Positions 36,538-45,269 are shown, counted from the first letter of the stretch. The stretch: DNA of 64,000 bases from a bacterium HR21 (GCA_002898295.1 BEHX01000004.1:1-64000); one strand, 5' to 3'. The notes: generated by a model from the letters alone, not told the origin. Numbers and translations are program-made.

Positions 36538-37472
36538 CCTCTCGGGAGGAGAATCCCGCTCGTCCTCTGGTATCCTCTCCGGCGGATGCTCCCATTGAGG
36601 TTGTCGCCGGGGTCTTTGTCCGCGATGGGCACGTTCTGCTCTGCCAGCGAGCAGCTGACGTCCCGTACCCCTTGCGGTGGGAATTCCCGGGTGGGAAACT
36701 CGAGCCGGGAGAATCCCCTGCTGACGCCTTGCGTCGCGAGCTTGCCGAAGAGCTCAATGTCCACGCCCACATCGGCGAAGAGCTCTGGCACAGCCAGGCA
36801 GAGTACCCCGACGGCATGCGCTTCCACCTGCGGTTCTACCGCGTCTCCTGGGACGGCACAGCAGAAGCCCGTGCTGGCATCGCTCAGCTGCGCTGGGTAC
36901 CGCTCTCGGAGTTGGAGCACTACGACGTGTTGGAAGGCGACCGAGAGTTCTGCCTTGTGCTTCCCTGGCTGCTGGACCCCGAGAACGTGGATGCTGACGA
37001 TGTCTTCATGCGCGTTGCCCTGCTCGAGGCACAGCGTGCCTACGCAGAAGGAGAGGTCCCCGTCGGTGCGATTGTGGTTCACCATGGGCGCATCCTGGCA
37101 CGGGGACGCAATGCCGTTGAGCGCAAGCAGGATGCAACGCTGCATGCGGAAATGCAGGTCATCCGGGAGGCATCGCGGCATTTGGGGCGCCGCCTGGAAG
37201 GATGCACGCTCTACGTCACCCTGGAGCCCTGCCCGATGTGCGCTGGTGCTATCGTCTGGGCACGTATCCCGCGCGTGGTCTTCGCTGCTGCCGATCCACG
37301 GGCAGGGGCTTGCGGGACGCTCTACAACATCGTCCAGGACGAGCGGCTCAACCACCGTTGCCAGCTCCGTGGTGGCGTGCGGGCAGAGGAATCCGCCGAG
37401 CTTCTGCGCCGGTTTTTCCAACAGCTGCGGGAGCAAGAGCGTGGAGTGGACTCCAGAAATACTGGCAAATAA
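36534..37472 (+). CDS. Nudix hydrolase-TadA fusion (NTP pyrophosphatase + tRNA adenosine deaminase)
   Basis: One uninterrupted 312-residue frame encodes two enzymes. Residues about 20-150 form a MutT-like Nudix domain. Its Nudix box at 54-76 fits GX5EX7REUXEEXGU except N for the final G, and WEFPGGK precedes it. Residues about 157-312 form a complete TadA. Its zinc ligands and catalytic glutamate are in HAE (204-206) and PCPMC (232-236), with [13 protein letters not shown] afterwards. TadA makes inosine-34 in tRNA-Arg; MutT-type Nudix enzymes clear oxidised nucleotides. The start overlaps the macrodomain stop, and the 3' end overlaps rsmI by 32 bases. The fusion is unusual; normally these are separate proteins. 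Confidence 0.88.
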   Translation: MTSREENPARPLVSSPADAPIEVVAGVFVRDGHVLLCQRAADVPYPLRWEFPGGKLEPGESPADALRRELAEELNVHAHIGEELWHSQAEYPDGMRFHLRFYRVSWDGTAEARAGIAQLRWVPLSELEHYDVLEGDREFCLVLPWLLDPENVDADDVFMRVALLEAQRAYAEGEVPVGAIVVHHGRILARGRNAVERKQDATLHAEMQVIREASRHLGRRLEGCTLYVTLEPCPMCAGAIVWARIPRVVFAAADPRAGACGTLYNIVQDERLNHRCQLRGGVRAEESAELLRRFFQQLREQERGVDSRNTGK

Positions 37473-38163
37473 GCTCTACGTCGTTCCTACCCCCATTGGA
37501 AACCGAGGGGACATCACGCTGCGAGCACTCCACATCCTGCGCAGCGTCGCAGTTATCGCCTGCGAGGATACTCGCCGAACTGGACTGCTGCTGAAAGCCT
37601 ATGGGATTGTCCCCCGACGCTTGCTCCGCTGCGACGAGCACACCGAATCCCGCTGCGCGCAGGAAGTCCTCCAGCTCCTTGCCCGAGGGGAAAGCGTGGC
37701 GTTGGTTTCCGATGCCGGGACCCCAGGGCTGTGCGACCCCGGCGGCGAGCTGATCCGCCGCGTCCTGGAAGCTGGGCACGAGGTGAGCGTCCTGCCTGGA
37801 GCTTCTGCGCTCATCCCCGCGTTAGTCGGCAGTGGACTGCCATCCCATCCATTCCTCTTCTGGGGGTTTCCCCCGCAGCGGGGAAATGCTCGCCACCGAC
37901 GGCTGGCTGAAATCGCCGCCTGCCCGTGGACCAGCGTCCTCTACGAAGCGCCCCATCGTCTCCAGCGCCTTCTGGAGGAGCTACACGTGTTGTGCTCGCC
38001 CCAGCGACGCATCTGCATTGCCCGGGAGCTCAGCAAGTTTCACGAAGAATACCTCCGCGGCACCGTAGCTGAATGTCTCCAGGAGCTGCAACGCCGTCCA
38101 CGGATCCGGGGTGAATGTGTCGTCGTCCTGGAAGGAGCACGCCGTGAGCGGGATGCTGATTAG
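37441..38163 (+). CDS. rsmI: 16S rRNA (cytidine-1402-2'-O)-methyltransferase
   Basis: The start is GTG 37441, placed 7 bases after a GGAG site inside the end of the Nudix-TadA gene, giving 240 residues. The tetrapyrrole-methylase fold is shown by LYVVPTPIGNRGDITLRAL, ACEDTRRTG, VALVSDAGTPGLCDPGG and LPGASALIPALV, all diagnostic for RsmI. It 2'-O-methylates C1402 in the decoding centre. It is followed with overlap by tmk. Confidence 0.95.
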   Translation: MEWTPEILANKLYVVPTPIGNRGDITLRALHILRSVAVIACEDTRRTGLLLKAYGIVPRRLLRCDEHTESRCAQEVLQLLARGESVALVSDAGTPGLCDPGGELIRRVLEAGHEVSVLPGASALIPALVGSGLPSHPFLFWGFPPQRGNARHRRLAEIAACPWTSVLYEAPHRLQRLLEELHVLCSPQRRICIARELSKFHEEYLRGTVAECLQELQRRPRIRGECVVVLEGARRERDAD

Positions 38164-38761
38164 CTTCGAGGGGCTAGACGGCTGCGGGAAATCTACCCAA
38201 GCTCACCGTCTGGCCCAGCGTCTCCGGGAACAGGGCTATCGGGTCGAGCTCTTCCGTGAGCCCGGAGCAACGCCGCTATCGGAGTCCATCCGACGCCTCC
38301 TGCTGGAGAGCGCTACCGAGATCACCCCGCTGGCGGAGCTGTTGCTCTTCAACGCTGCTCGTGCCCAGCTGGTGGAAACCGCCCTGCGTCCTGCCCTGGA
38401 ATCCGGCGCTATCGTGCTCTGCGACCGCTTTGATGATTCTACAACGGCATACCAGGGCTATGGGCGAGGACTCCCGCTGGAGGTGGTCGCCACATGCAAC
38501 CGGATTGCCACCGGCGGACTCAAGCCAGCAGTCACCTTCTTCCTGGATGTCCCCGTCGAGCTTGCCCTCCGCCGCAGTCGAGGCTCGGACCGTCTGGAAC
38601 AGGCAGGGCGGGAATTCTTCGAGCGCGTCCGCTCCGGCTACTGGGAAATCGCCCGGCAGGAACCCGAACGCGTCTTCTGCATTGATGCTACCCGCTCCCC
38701 TGAGGAAGTGCACGCCCACATCTGGCGCACGCTCCAGCCGCGGCTTCCTCCCCTACCATAG
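38144..38761 (+). CDS. tmk: Thymidylate kinase
   Basis: A protein of 205 residues, with GTG 38144 chosen because an AAGGAG site lies 7 bases upstream; the ATG at 38153 is the alternative. The P-loop FEGLDGCGKST, the DR pair in VLCDRFDDSTTAYQG, and a LID region with RSRGSDRLEQ define dTMP kinase. It converts dTMP to dTDP. Its stop is directly adjacent (no gap) to the stop of the convergent lipoprotein gene. Confidence 0.96.
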   Translation: MSGMLISFEGLDGCGKSTQAHRLAQRLREQGYRVELFREPGATPLSESIRRLLLESATEITPLAELLLFNAARAQLVETALRPALESGAIVLCDRFDDSTTAYQGYGRGLPLEVVATCNRIATGGLKPAVTFFLDVPVELALRRSRGSDRLEQAGREFFERVRSGYWEIARQEPERVFCIDATRSPEEVHAHIWRTLQPRLPPLP

Positions 38762-39253
38762 CTACGGACGCAGCGCCTCTACGATAATCTGTTCGAGCGT
38801 CTTATCCGGCGGAAGCTCACCGAGAATGCTGCCCCGAATGTCCGCCCCCGAGGTGATGTAGAACGAGGGCAGACGCTCAATACGGAAGCGGTTCTGGTGT
38901 GGATGCTTATCCCCCGTCCCGTGCATAGCGTAGATCTCGCAATCCTCTTCCCGAACCCCTGCCTCAGCGAGGATGCGGAGGAAGTGTGGGAAGAGCTTCT
39001 GCGTACCGACACACGAGCAGGTAGGCTTGACGTAGACGTAGAAGTGATGCTGCCCCGGCACGTACGCCGAGCGAATCTGCGCCACCAACGCGGTATCGGG
39101 CTGGTAGGCCCGAAATTCTGCATCGAACCACGCAAAGCCCGGGGTCGTGCGGAGCTGCTCCAGCGTCAGCCGCTCTGCAGTGTACTCCGGCTGCGTGCTC
39201 TGCACACACGCACCGAGCAGGAACGCACACGCCACAGCAGTCACTTCCCGCAT
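38762..39253 (-). CDS. Thioredoxin-like lipoprotein
   Basis: From ATG 39253 the protein has 163 residues. A short signal ends in the lipobox LLGAC (Cys near residue 16). The rest looks like a thioredoxin-type fold, with YVYVKPTCSCVG holding a CxC pair where thioredoxins have CxxC, and LPSFYITSG as a possible cis-proline strand. It probably resides in the periplasm. Its redox role is uncertain because of the CxC spacing. The tRNA-Pro gene lies 22 bases upstream. Confidence 0.65.
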   Translation of the reverse strand: MREVTAVACAFLLGACVQSTQPEYTAERLTLEQLRTTPGFAWFDAEFRAYQPDTALVAQIRSAYVPGQHHFYVYVKPTCSCVGTQKLFPHFLRILAEAGVREEDCEIYAMHGTGDKHPHQNRFRIERLPSFYITSGADIRGSILGELPPDKTLEQIIVEALRP

Positions 39254-39275
39254 GGCACTCCTCCTCTGTTGCAGG

Positions 39276-39351
39276 TCGGGACGGTGGGATTTGAACCCAC
39301 GACCTCCTGGTCCCAAACCAGGCGCGCTAAACCGGGCTGCGCTACGTCCCG
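39276..39351 (-). tRNA. tRNA-Pro (anticodon UGG)
   Basis: A 76-base cloverleaf reads on the minus strand. The acceptor stem is CGGGACG/CGTCCCG and the D stem GCGC/GCGC. The anticodon stem CCTGG/CCAGG encloses the loop TTTGGGA (anticodon TGG). The T stem GTGGG/CCCAC encloses TTCAAAT. The discriminator base is A. The genome gives CCT after it, so the CCA end must be added by nucleotidyltransferase. Confidence 0.97.
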
Positions 39352-39361
39352 GAGAGGCGTC

Positions 39362-39369
39362 CAAATTTA
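39362..39369 (-). promoter_or_regulatory. Putative -7 box of tRNA-Pro
   Basis: TAAATTTG on the minus strand, ending 10 bases before the 5' end of the tRNA. It is an exact TAnnTTTG match at a distance expected for a tRNA promoter. Confidence 0.55.
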
Positions 39370-39461
39370 GGAATTTTCCCGGGCTGCACTCACCGCGCAT
39401 CGTTCCATCTGCTGGATTTACCCTAATTTGCTCATGTGTCTGCCGGAGAGATGCTGCGACA

Positions 39462-40760
39462 ATGGCGCAGCAGGATTTCTGCAGCTGGAGTTTTGAAGCA
39501 ATCTCGCGCGAGTTCAAGTACGCTGCCGACTTCATCTGCCAGCGGGTGGTCAACCGTGAAGAGGTCGTCGAGCAAGCTCTCTGTGCACTCCTGACCGGAG
39601 AGCACCTCCTGCTGCAGAGCCGCACTGGGGTGGGCAAGAGCTTGCTGGCAGAGCAAATCTTTACGATGTTCTCCGGTGCTCGCGTCTTCCGTGTCCAAGC
39701 CAGCAAGGAACAGCAGCCCGATACGTACTTCGGCGCCCTCGACATTGAGGAGCTCAAGCGCGGGCGGATCGTGCACAACATCGAGGGCTCCATCGTGGAC
39801 TGCGAATTCGCCTTCATTGATGAGATCTTCGACGCGAACGATTTCACCCTGCGGGCGCTGCTCTCCGTGCTCAACGAACGGCAGCTCATGCGCGGTGTGC
39901 AGAATGTTCCGGCAAAACTCCACACCGTGATTGCTGCCACCAATTACCTGCGGGTCAGCGAAATCACCGAAGCCATCCTGGACCGTTTCCTCTACAAGGC
40001 GGTCATCCTGCCGGACAAGGAGCCCTACATCCAGTACAAAATTGCCCAGCAGTTCCTCCTCCATGGCGGGAAGCCAGCACCGCCTCCTCGGCAGATTCCT
40101 TTCGCCCTGCTGAAGTACGTCCACCACATCGTCACCGGACAAGATCCCGAACGCCGCATCGAGATACGCCCCGAGCTGGTCTACTTTGCGAACCTGGTCA
40201 TCCGTTACTACGAGGTGCTGCGCAACCGCGCTCTGCGGGAACACTACCGCGGGGCAACCCCACCGATTGACTACTACATCTCGCCCCGGACCCAAGCAAA
40301 GTCGCTCACCTTACTTCGCGCCATTGCCTTGCTGCACGGACGCGACGAGGTCACACCGGAAGATGTCGGCAAGCTCTACTTCATCTTCGCCACCGTCGGT
40401 GTCCCGGAGGAGGTGGAGCTCTTCCGGAAAGCCTACTCCACGATTTTGAGCTCACTCCAGGCGTCTAACGGCTTTGAGCAGCTGCGGCTCCTGCTGGCGT
40501 TCCAGTCACTGCTGGAGCAACTGCGCCAGGATAGGAGCCTCTTTTTCAAACCGCTCAGCACCTTGACCAACTCTCCTCTGCGGCGCACTTTCCTGGAGTG
40601 GTTGCGGGAAACCTTCGGCGGTGCAGACCATACCGTCGAGCAGAACAAGCGGATCCTGGAACACTTCCTGCGTGATTTTGTCCCCACCTGTGAAGAGGTC
40701 CGCGAACTGAAACAGGCTCTGGAGCGCGAACTGTTCGCACTGCTGCGCAGCCTGCAGTAG
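39462..40760 (+). CDS. MoxR-family AAA+ ATPase
   Basis: The product has 432 residues from ATG 39462. The Walker A is RTGVGKS (about residues 54-60), Walker B is FAFIDEIFDAND, and sensor 1 is VIAATNY, with an ILDRFLY arginine finger. This is the MoxR/RavA chaperone-like pattern. MoxR ATPases usually work with a VWA-domain protein to mature complexes. No VWA gene is adjacent, although a VWA-like secreted protein begins at 63668. No clear promoter box is seen in the 110-base gap. Confidence 0.87.
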   Translation: MAQQDFCSWSFEAISREFKYAADFICQRVVNREEVVEQALCALLTGEHLLLQSRTGVGKSLLAEQIFTMFSGARVFRVQASKEQQPDTYFGALDIEELKRGRIVHNIEGSIVDCEFAFIDEIFDANDFTLRALLSVLNERQLMRGVQNVPAKLHTVIAATNYLRVSEITEAILDRFLYKAVILPDKEPYIQYKIAQQFLLHGGKPAPPPRQIPFALLKYVHHIVTGQDPERRIEIRPELVYFANLVIRYYEVLRNRALREHYRGATPPIDYYISPRTQAKSLTLLRAIALLHGRDEVTPEDVGKLYFIFATVGVPEEVELFRKAYSTILSSLQASNGFEQLRLLLAFQSLLEQLRQDRSLFFKPLSTLTNSPLRRTFLEWLRETFGGADHTVEQNKRILEHFLRDFVPTCEEVRELKQALERELFALLRSLQ

Positions 40761-40795
40761 TCCAGACAATTAGACTGCCAATTAGGGCTTTTTCG

Positions 40796-40803
40796 TAGTT
40801 TCG
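40796..40803 (+). promoter_or_regulatory. Putative -7 box upstream of rpoN (TAnnTTCG variant)
   Basis: TAGTTTCG, 34 bases before the rpoN ATG, identical to the octamer before ffh. No -33 TTG is visible. Confidence 0.35.
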
Positions 40804-40837
40804 TGCCGACACCAAGTTCGGCAGCCAGCCCAGAGCA

Positions 40838-42478
40838 ATGGCCCAGCAGAAACTCCAGCTGACCCAGCAGCTCAAGCAGCAACTCCGGCTCTCTCCGGCT
40901 CTGTTGCTGCAACAGGGGCTCTTCCAGAACCTGCTCTCACTGTCCAACGAAGAAGCCTACGAGGAGCTCTTCGCCCTCATGGGCGAGAACCCTTACCTGG
41001 AAGAAGCTCCGACAGCAGACACTGAAGAGGATACCGGCGAAGACCTGGTCAGTGAACCTGAGAGCGCTGAGCAACTCCGCACAGAAGAGGTAACCGCCTA
41101 CGATACGCTGCAGGATCCCTTCGCGTTCTACTCCATGTTCTGGCACCCCCATCCGAGCTCACCCTCAGAAGGCGAGGAAGACGAGGACGACGACGCCCTC
41201 GCCCCCGCTGCGCAACCGAGCTTCCACGAAGCGCTCGTGGACCAACTCTGGATGCTGAACCTGAGCCCGGAGGAACGTATTCTGGCAGAGGAAATCATCG
41301 GGAGCCTGGATCTGGATGGCTACCTCCGAGAAGCGCTCGACACGGTGCTGCAACGAGCAAACGCCCGGATCGCCGAACTCAATGCTGAACGGCTCGCTGC
41401 CTCGAACCGCCAGGCAGAAGCGGAGAACCCCGCCCGCCGTTATGCTCTGGACCCCATAGCAGCGCATCTGGTGCTCCACCGCGAGCTGCCTGCGGTCTCG
41501 CTCCTGAAGCCGCTCACCATCGAGCAGGCAGAGCAGCTCCTGCACCGGCTCCAGCGGGAGCTGGATCCTCCCGGCATCGGTGCCCGAAGCCTGCAGGAAT
41601 GCCTCCTGGCGCAGCTGGAAAGCCGCCCCCTGCGGACCGAGGCAGAACAGTGGGCACACCGCATTCTCAAAGAAGCTTTCCCCGAACTGACCCGCCGCAC
41701 CTGGCGCGAAGTGCTCAAGCATTTCCAGGGCACCCTCTCCCCCGAGATGCTCACCAAGGCTTTTGAGGTCATCCGTCACCTCAACCCGCGACCTGGCGCC
41801 GGAGCACCGCAGGAGCTCCCATTGCAGGTTCTGCCTGACTTTATCGTCGAGCGCGATCCTGAAAGCGGCGAGCTGACCATCACACTCAACGACGGCGTCC
41901 TACCGACCCTGCGCCTCAACCCCATCTTGAGCCGCCTCAAGCGACTCCCCCGCAAATCGTCACACCGCACCGTCCCTGAGCCAGCTCGGAAGGTGCTGCG
42001 CCAGGACTACCTGACCGCCCATACGCTGCTATCCGTCCTCCGCCAGCGGAAGGAAACCCTCCTGCGGGTCATGGCTGCTATCGTCAAGCTGCAACGCGAC
42101 TTCTTCGAGCACGGTCCGCAGCACCTCAAGCCTATGATTTACGCCGACATCGCTCGGGAAACGGGGCTGGATACCTCGACCATCTGTCGCGCCGTGGCCA
42201 ACAAGTACGTGCAAACAGATTTCGGCATCTTCGCCCTCAAAGACCTCTTCACCGAGGCGCTCCCCAGCACGGAAAGTGGCGAGGGTGTCTCCGTCGAAGT
42301 GGTCAAGCAAAAGCTCCGGGAGCTCTTGGAAGCCGAGGACCCGAACAATCCGCTGAGCGACATCCAGCTGGCTCGGAAACTGCAGGAGATGGGCTACAAG
42401 ATCGCCCGGCGGACCGTGGCAAAGTACCGGGAGGAGCTGGGCTTTCCACCGATCTGGAAGCGGAAAGCCCTGCAATGA
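40838..42478 (+). CDS. rpoN: RNA polymerase sigma-54 factor
   Basis: This 546-residue protein has the Gln/Leu-rich region I (LQLTQQLKQQLRLSPALLLQQ) and an acidic region II (about 60-125). A core-binding domain follows, then a helix-turn-helix near YADIARETGLDTSTICRAVA. The RpoN box ARRTVAKYRE sits near the C-terminus. Sigma-54 needs AAA+ enhancer-binding activators; none is in the window, as the MoxR ATPase before it is of a different class. Its stop overlaps the next start. Confidence 0.98.
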   Translation: MAQQKLQLTQQLKQQLRLSPALLLQQGLFQNLLSLSNEEAYEELFALMGENPYLEEAPTADTEEDTGEDLVSEPESAEQLRTEEVTAYDTLQDPFAFYSMFWHPHPSSPSEGEEDEDDDALAPAAQPSFHEALVDQLWMLNLSPEERILAEEIIGSLDLDGYLREALDTVLQRANARIAELNAERLAASNRQAEAENPARRYALDPIAAHLVLHRELPAVSLLKPLTIEQAEQLLHRLQRELDPPGIGARSLQECLLAQLESRPLRTEAEQWAHRILKEAFPELTRRTWREVLKHFQGTLSPEMLTKAFEVIRHLNPRPGAGAPQELPLQVLPDFIVERDPESGELTITLNDGVLPTLRLNPILSRLKRLPRKSSHRTVPEPARKVLRQDYLTAHTLLSVLRQRKETLLRVMAAIVKLQRDFFEHGPQHLKPMIYADIARETGLDTSTICRAVANKYVQTDFGIFALKDLFTEALPSTESGEGVSVEVVKQKLRELLEAEDPNNPLSDIQLARKLQEMGYKIARRTVAKYREELGFPPIWKRKALQ

Positions 42479-43587
42479 GCCTCCGACTACGCCTCCTGCG
42501 CTGGGGACACAGACTGCCTCTCCATCGTCTTCCCTTCCACCTCTCGGTAGCTCTCTCCAGCTGGGGACGTCGGCACCTCTGGAAGCTCCTTGCCGAGCGA
42601 GTCCCCGCAACGGTGACCACGCCGCCACCGCACGCGGCGCGGCATCTCTGGGGGCTGTGCTTCCGGGCGCCCCTGTTCAATGCTGCCGGGATGTTCAAAT
42701 ACGGCGAAGGCTACGAGCTTGCCTATCGCCAAGGAGCCGGTGCGTACCTGGCCGGAACTGCAACCGACCTCCCTCGTCGTGGGCGCATCAGTGCCGGGAT
42801 CTGTCAGCCGTTTGCCAGCTATCCCCGCTCCCGAGCTGCCCTCAACGCGCTGGGGCTTCCCAATCCCGGACACTCCGCGCTTGCCCGACGCATAGCTCGC
42901 CTGCCGCGCTACCCTGGTTTCCCGATCGGGGTCAGTGTCGCTGTCGATCCCGAGCTCCCACCAGAGGAAGCCCTGCCGCGCCTCCTGGGCGGGCTGCGGC
43001 AGTACGTGGATGCCGGCGTTGACTTCATCGAGCTCAACGAGAGCTGTCCGAATGTCCCGCACAACGCCTCGTGGCGCGCTGTCGAATTCCGTCTCCGCTG
43101 GCTGGCAGAGCACTTCCTCCAGCACCGGGAACGCTTCGTCCCGGTGGTGGTCAAAGTTTCCCTCGACCTTTCCCCGGAAATGCTCACTGTGCTGTTGCAT
43201 CTGCTGCTCCACCTCGGGTACGACGGCATTACCCTGGGCAATACATCCACAGCGTACGAAGCTCTCCTGCCGGCAATCGCGCCGGAGGAACAACCCGCCT
43301 ACTCACACTTCTGGCAACGCTTCGGTGGTGGCATCAGTGGTGCCCCTCTGCGGGAACGCCGGCGAGAGCTGATACGGCTTGCCTCCGCCTGGCTTGCTCA
43401 GAGCCGACCGGAGCGGGAATTTCACCTGATTGCCGCCGGTGGTATCCTCTGCCCTGACGACCTGACTGCTGCCCTTGCCGATGGCGCTTCTCTGGCACAG
43501 TGGTATACGGGCTACCTGTTCGCCCTGGACGAACACGGGGATGCACTCTACCGTCACATGTACGCTGGAATTCCTGCCGATCCATGA
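42475..43587 (+). CDS. pyrD: Dihydroorotate dehydrogenase-like flavoprotein
   Basis: This 370-residue protein starts inside the rpoN stop and has a 45-60 residue N-terminal segment like class 2 enzymes. The FMN barrel motifs are LFNAAGMFKYGEG, ALNALGLPNPG, FIELNESCPNVPH, GITLGNTST, GGGISGAPLR and IAAGGI. At the catalytic position the class 2 serine is replaced by cysteine (SCPN), as in class 1. It may be the pyrimidine enzyme or a related oxidoreductase. Confidence 0.75.
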   Translation: MSLRLRLLRWGHRLPLHRLPFHLSVALSSWGRRHLWKLLAERVPATVTTPPPHAARHLWGLCFRAPLFNAAGMFKYGEGYELAYRQGAGAYLAGTATDLPRRGRISAGICQPFASYPRSRAALNALGLPNPGHSALARRIARLPRYPGFPIGVSVAVDPELPPEEALPRLLGGLRQYVDAGVDFIELNESCPNVPHNASWRAVEFRLRWLAEHFLQHRERFVPVVVKVSLDLSPEMLTVLLHLLLHLGYDGITLGNTSTAYEALLPAIAPEEQPAYSHFWQRFGGGISGAPLRERRRELIRLASAWLAQSRPEREFHLIAAGGILCPDDLTAALADGASLAQWYTGYLFALDEHGDALYRHMYAGIPADP

Positions 43588-43910
43588 GGTGGCATCTGAC
43601 CAGCATCGTTGTGGGTCTGGCAGTCTTGACCGCCTGCGGCGGTGACTGGAACGCTGAGGATGAGCGTTTTGCGCAGACGTATGCCGAAATTCTCGTTGCC
43701 CGGGAACTCTATCCCGACACTGCCCGCGGCAATGCCCGCGTGCGGGATATCCTGCAGCGCTCCGGCTATAGCGGGGAGGAGGAGTTTCGGCACCACTTCG
43801 TCCTCTTGGCGCGTGATCCGGTCCGGCTCCGCCGCGTCTTCGATTCAGCTGCTGCCCGAGCTCAGCGCATGCTGGCGGATTCCCTCCGGCAACGTCCCCT
43901 CCAGCGTTGA
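43584..43910 (+). CDS. Small lipoprotein, unknown (DUF4296-like layout)
   Basis: The product has 108 residues with a lipobox LTAC (Cys near residue 17) and a charged helical remainder. This holds FAQTYAEILVARELY and RVRDILQRSGYSGEEEFRHH. The pattern of a short lipoprotein with a YxxxL...Y repair-like helix resembles small Bacteroidota lipoproteins of the DUF4296 type; this is an impression only. It starts inside the previous stop. Its last 66 bases overlap the 3' end of the kynurenine 3-monooxygenase gene on the opposite strand. Confidence 0.6.
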   Translation: MRWHLTSIVVGLAVLTACGGDWNAEDERFAQTYAEILVARELYPDTARGNARVRDILQRSGYSGEEEFRHHFVLLARDPVRLRRVFDSAAARAQRMLADSLRQRPLQR

Positions 43911-45269
43911 AAGCTCGTAGGGTTCCAGCTCCGCAACCAGTGCGTCCATCTGCTGCCGAAGCTCTGGTCTCTGCCAGTCAGCCTCCGACTCCGTCTGCGC
44001 CATGAGGACGTCCAAGATGCGCTCTTGCAGGCGTCCGCGCCGCAGCGCCTCGGCGTACGGCATGTGGCTGAAGGTGACCATCGTGTAGAGCGGGATGAAA
44101 CGCCCGGGATACCGTTCGGCAAGGTACTGCTCCAGCTTCTTGCGGAGGAGGAACCGGGGGTCTGCGACCTTGTCGCGCATTTCCAGGAAATTCTCCAGTG
44201 CCAGCTGGGCAATGGCATCCGCGCTGGGCTTCCGGAAGCGCTCAAAGGCACGGAAAGCGGCGTCCCAGTCATCGCCGAAGTGCTGCAGGAATTCCAGTAG
44301 CAGCACGCAATCCTCCACTCCGGCGTTCATTCCCTGCCCGTAGAAGGGCACAATTGCATGGGCAGCATCACCGAGCAGGAGCACCTTGCCGTCATAGCTC
44401 CAGGGAAAGCAGCGGATGGTCACCAGATGCCCGGTGGGGTTGGCGAAAAATTCCTCCGTCAGCTGCGGCATGAGTGCCACGGCATCCGGGAACTCCTGGC
44501 GGAAGAAGGCGCGCACATCGGCTTCCGTCCGCAGAGCGGCAAAGGAGCGCTCGCCTTCGAGCGGGAGGAAGAGCGTTGCGGTAAAGCTCCGGTCGGGGTT
44601 CGGCAGGGCGATGAGCATGAAGGCATGGCGTGGCCAGATATGGAGCGCCCGCGGCTCGAGCGCCCAATCCCCGTTCGGCGTCGGGGGAATAGTCAGCTCC
44701 TTGTAGCCGTAGTCCAGGTACTCCTGGCAGTAGTTGAAGCCCTCCCGGTGCTGCAGTCGTGCCCGAACGGCAGAGTACGCGCCATCTACCCCGAAGACAA
44801 CCTCAGCTTCCAGCCATTGGAGTGCTCCGGAGGGCGTCTCAACGAGGATAGCGGGGGTCTCCAGCTCGACATCCACACAGCGATGCTCGAAGCGAAGCTC
44901 CACATTGGGGTATTCTTCCACCGCCGTGAGCAGCAGCTCATTGAGGCGGCGTCGGTGGAAGGAGTAGATCGCCTGCCCAGGCTTGCCGTAGGGCTGGAAG
45001 CGGAGCTCGCCGGTGCGATCGTGAATCATACGCCCCTCCATCGGGAGAGCAAACGGGCGGACACGCTCTTCCAGTCCTGCCAGGCGTAATCCCCGCCAGC
45101 CTCGGTCAGAGACTGCCAAATTGATGGACCGCCCGCCGGGAATTGTGCTCCGACGCAGGTCTGGACGGCGCTCCACGAGCGTCACTCGATGCCCGCGCTG
45201 GGCCAGCAGGAGCGCCCACAACGTCCCGACCAAACCTGCACCGACAACGATAACCGAGCGCTGCCGCAT
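43845..45269 (-). CDS. kmo: Kynurenine 3-monooxygenase
   Basis: From ATG 45269 it has 474 residues. The FAD-binding fingerprint VVGAGLVGTLWALLLAQRG is at residues 7-25, followed by GGRSINLAVSDRG. Later come VFGVDGAYSAVR, LLGDAAHAIVPFYGQGMNAG and the substrate-region FSHMPYAEALRRG, all matching bacterial KMO. It hydroxylates L-kynurenine to 3-hydroxykynurenine. With 3-hydroxyanthranilate dioxygenase (11871) it marks a kynurenine route, likely toward quinolinate and NAD. Start and previous stop overlap (TGATG). Confidence 0.95.
   Translation of the reverse strand: MRQRSVIVVGAGLVGTLWALLLAQRGHRVTLVERRPDLRRSTIPGGRSINLAVSDRGWRGLRLAGLEERVRPFALPMEGRMIHDRTGELRFQPYGKPGQAIYSFHRRRLNELLLTAVEEYPNVELRFEHRCVDVELETPAILVETPSGALQWLEAEVVFGVDGAYSAVRARLQHREGFNYCQEYLDYGYKELTIPPTPNGDWALEPRALHIWPRHAFMLIALPNPDRSFTATLFLPLEGERSFAALRTEADVRAFFRQEFPDAVALMPQLTEEFFANPTGHLVTIRCFPWSYDGKVLLLGDAAHAIVPFYGQGMNAGVEDCVLLLEFLQHFGDDWDAAFRAFERFRKPSADAIAQLALENFLEMRDKVADPRFLLRKKLEQYLAERYPGRFIPLYTMVTFSHMPYAEALRRGRLQERILDVLMAQTESEADWQRPELRQQMDALVAELEPYELSTLEGTLPEGIRQHALSSGSS

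Noticed and set aside
39276-39943. The thioredoxin-like lipoprotein extended upstream through the tRNA gene and moxR
   Set aside because: The minus-strand frame is open, but it would run through tRNA-Pro. The lipobox signal at 39253 marks the true start.
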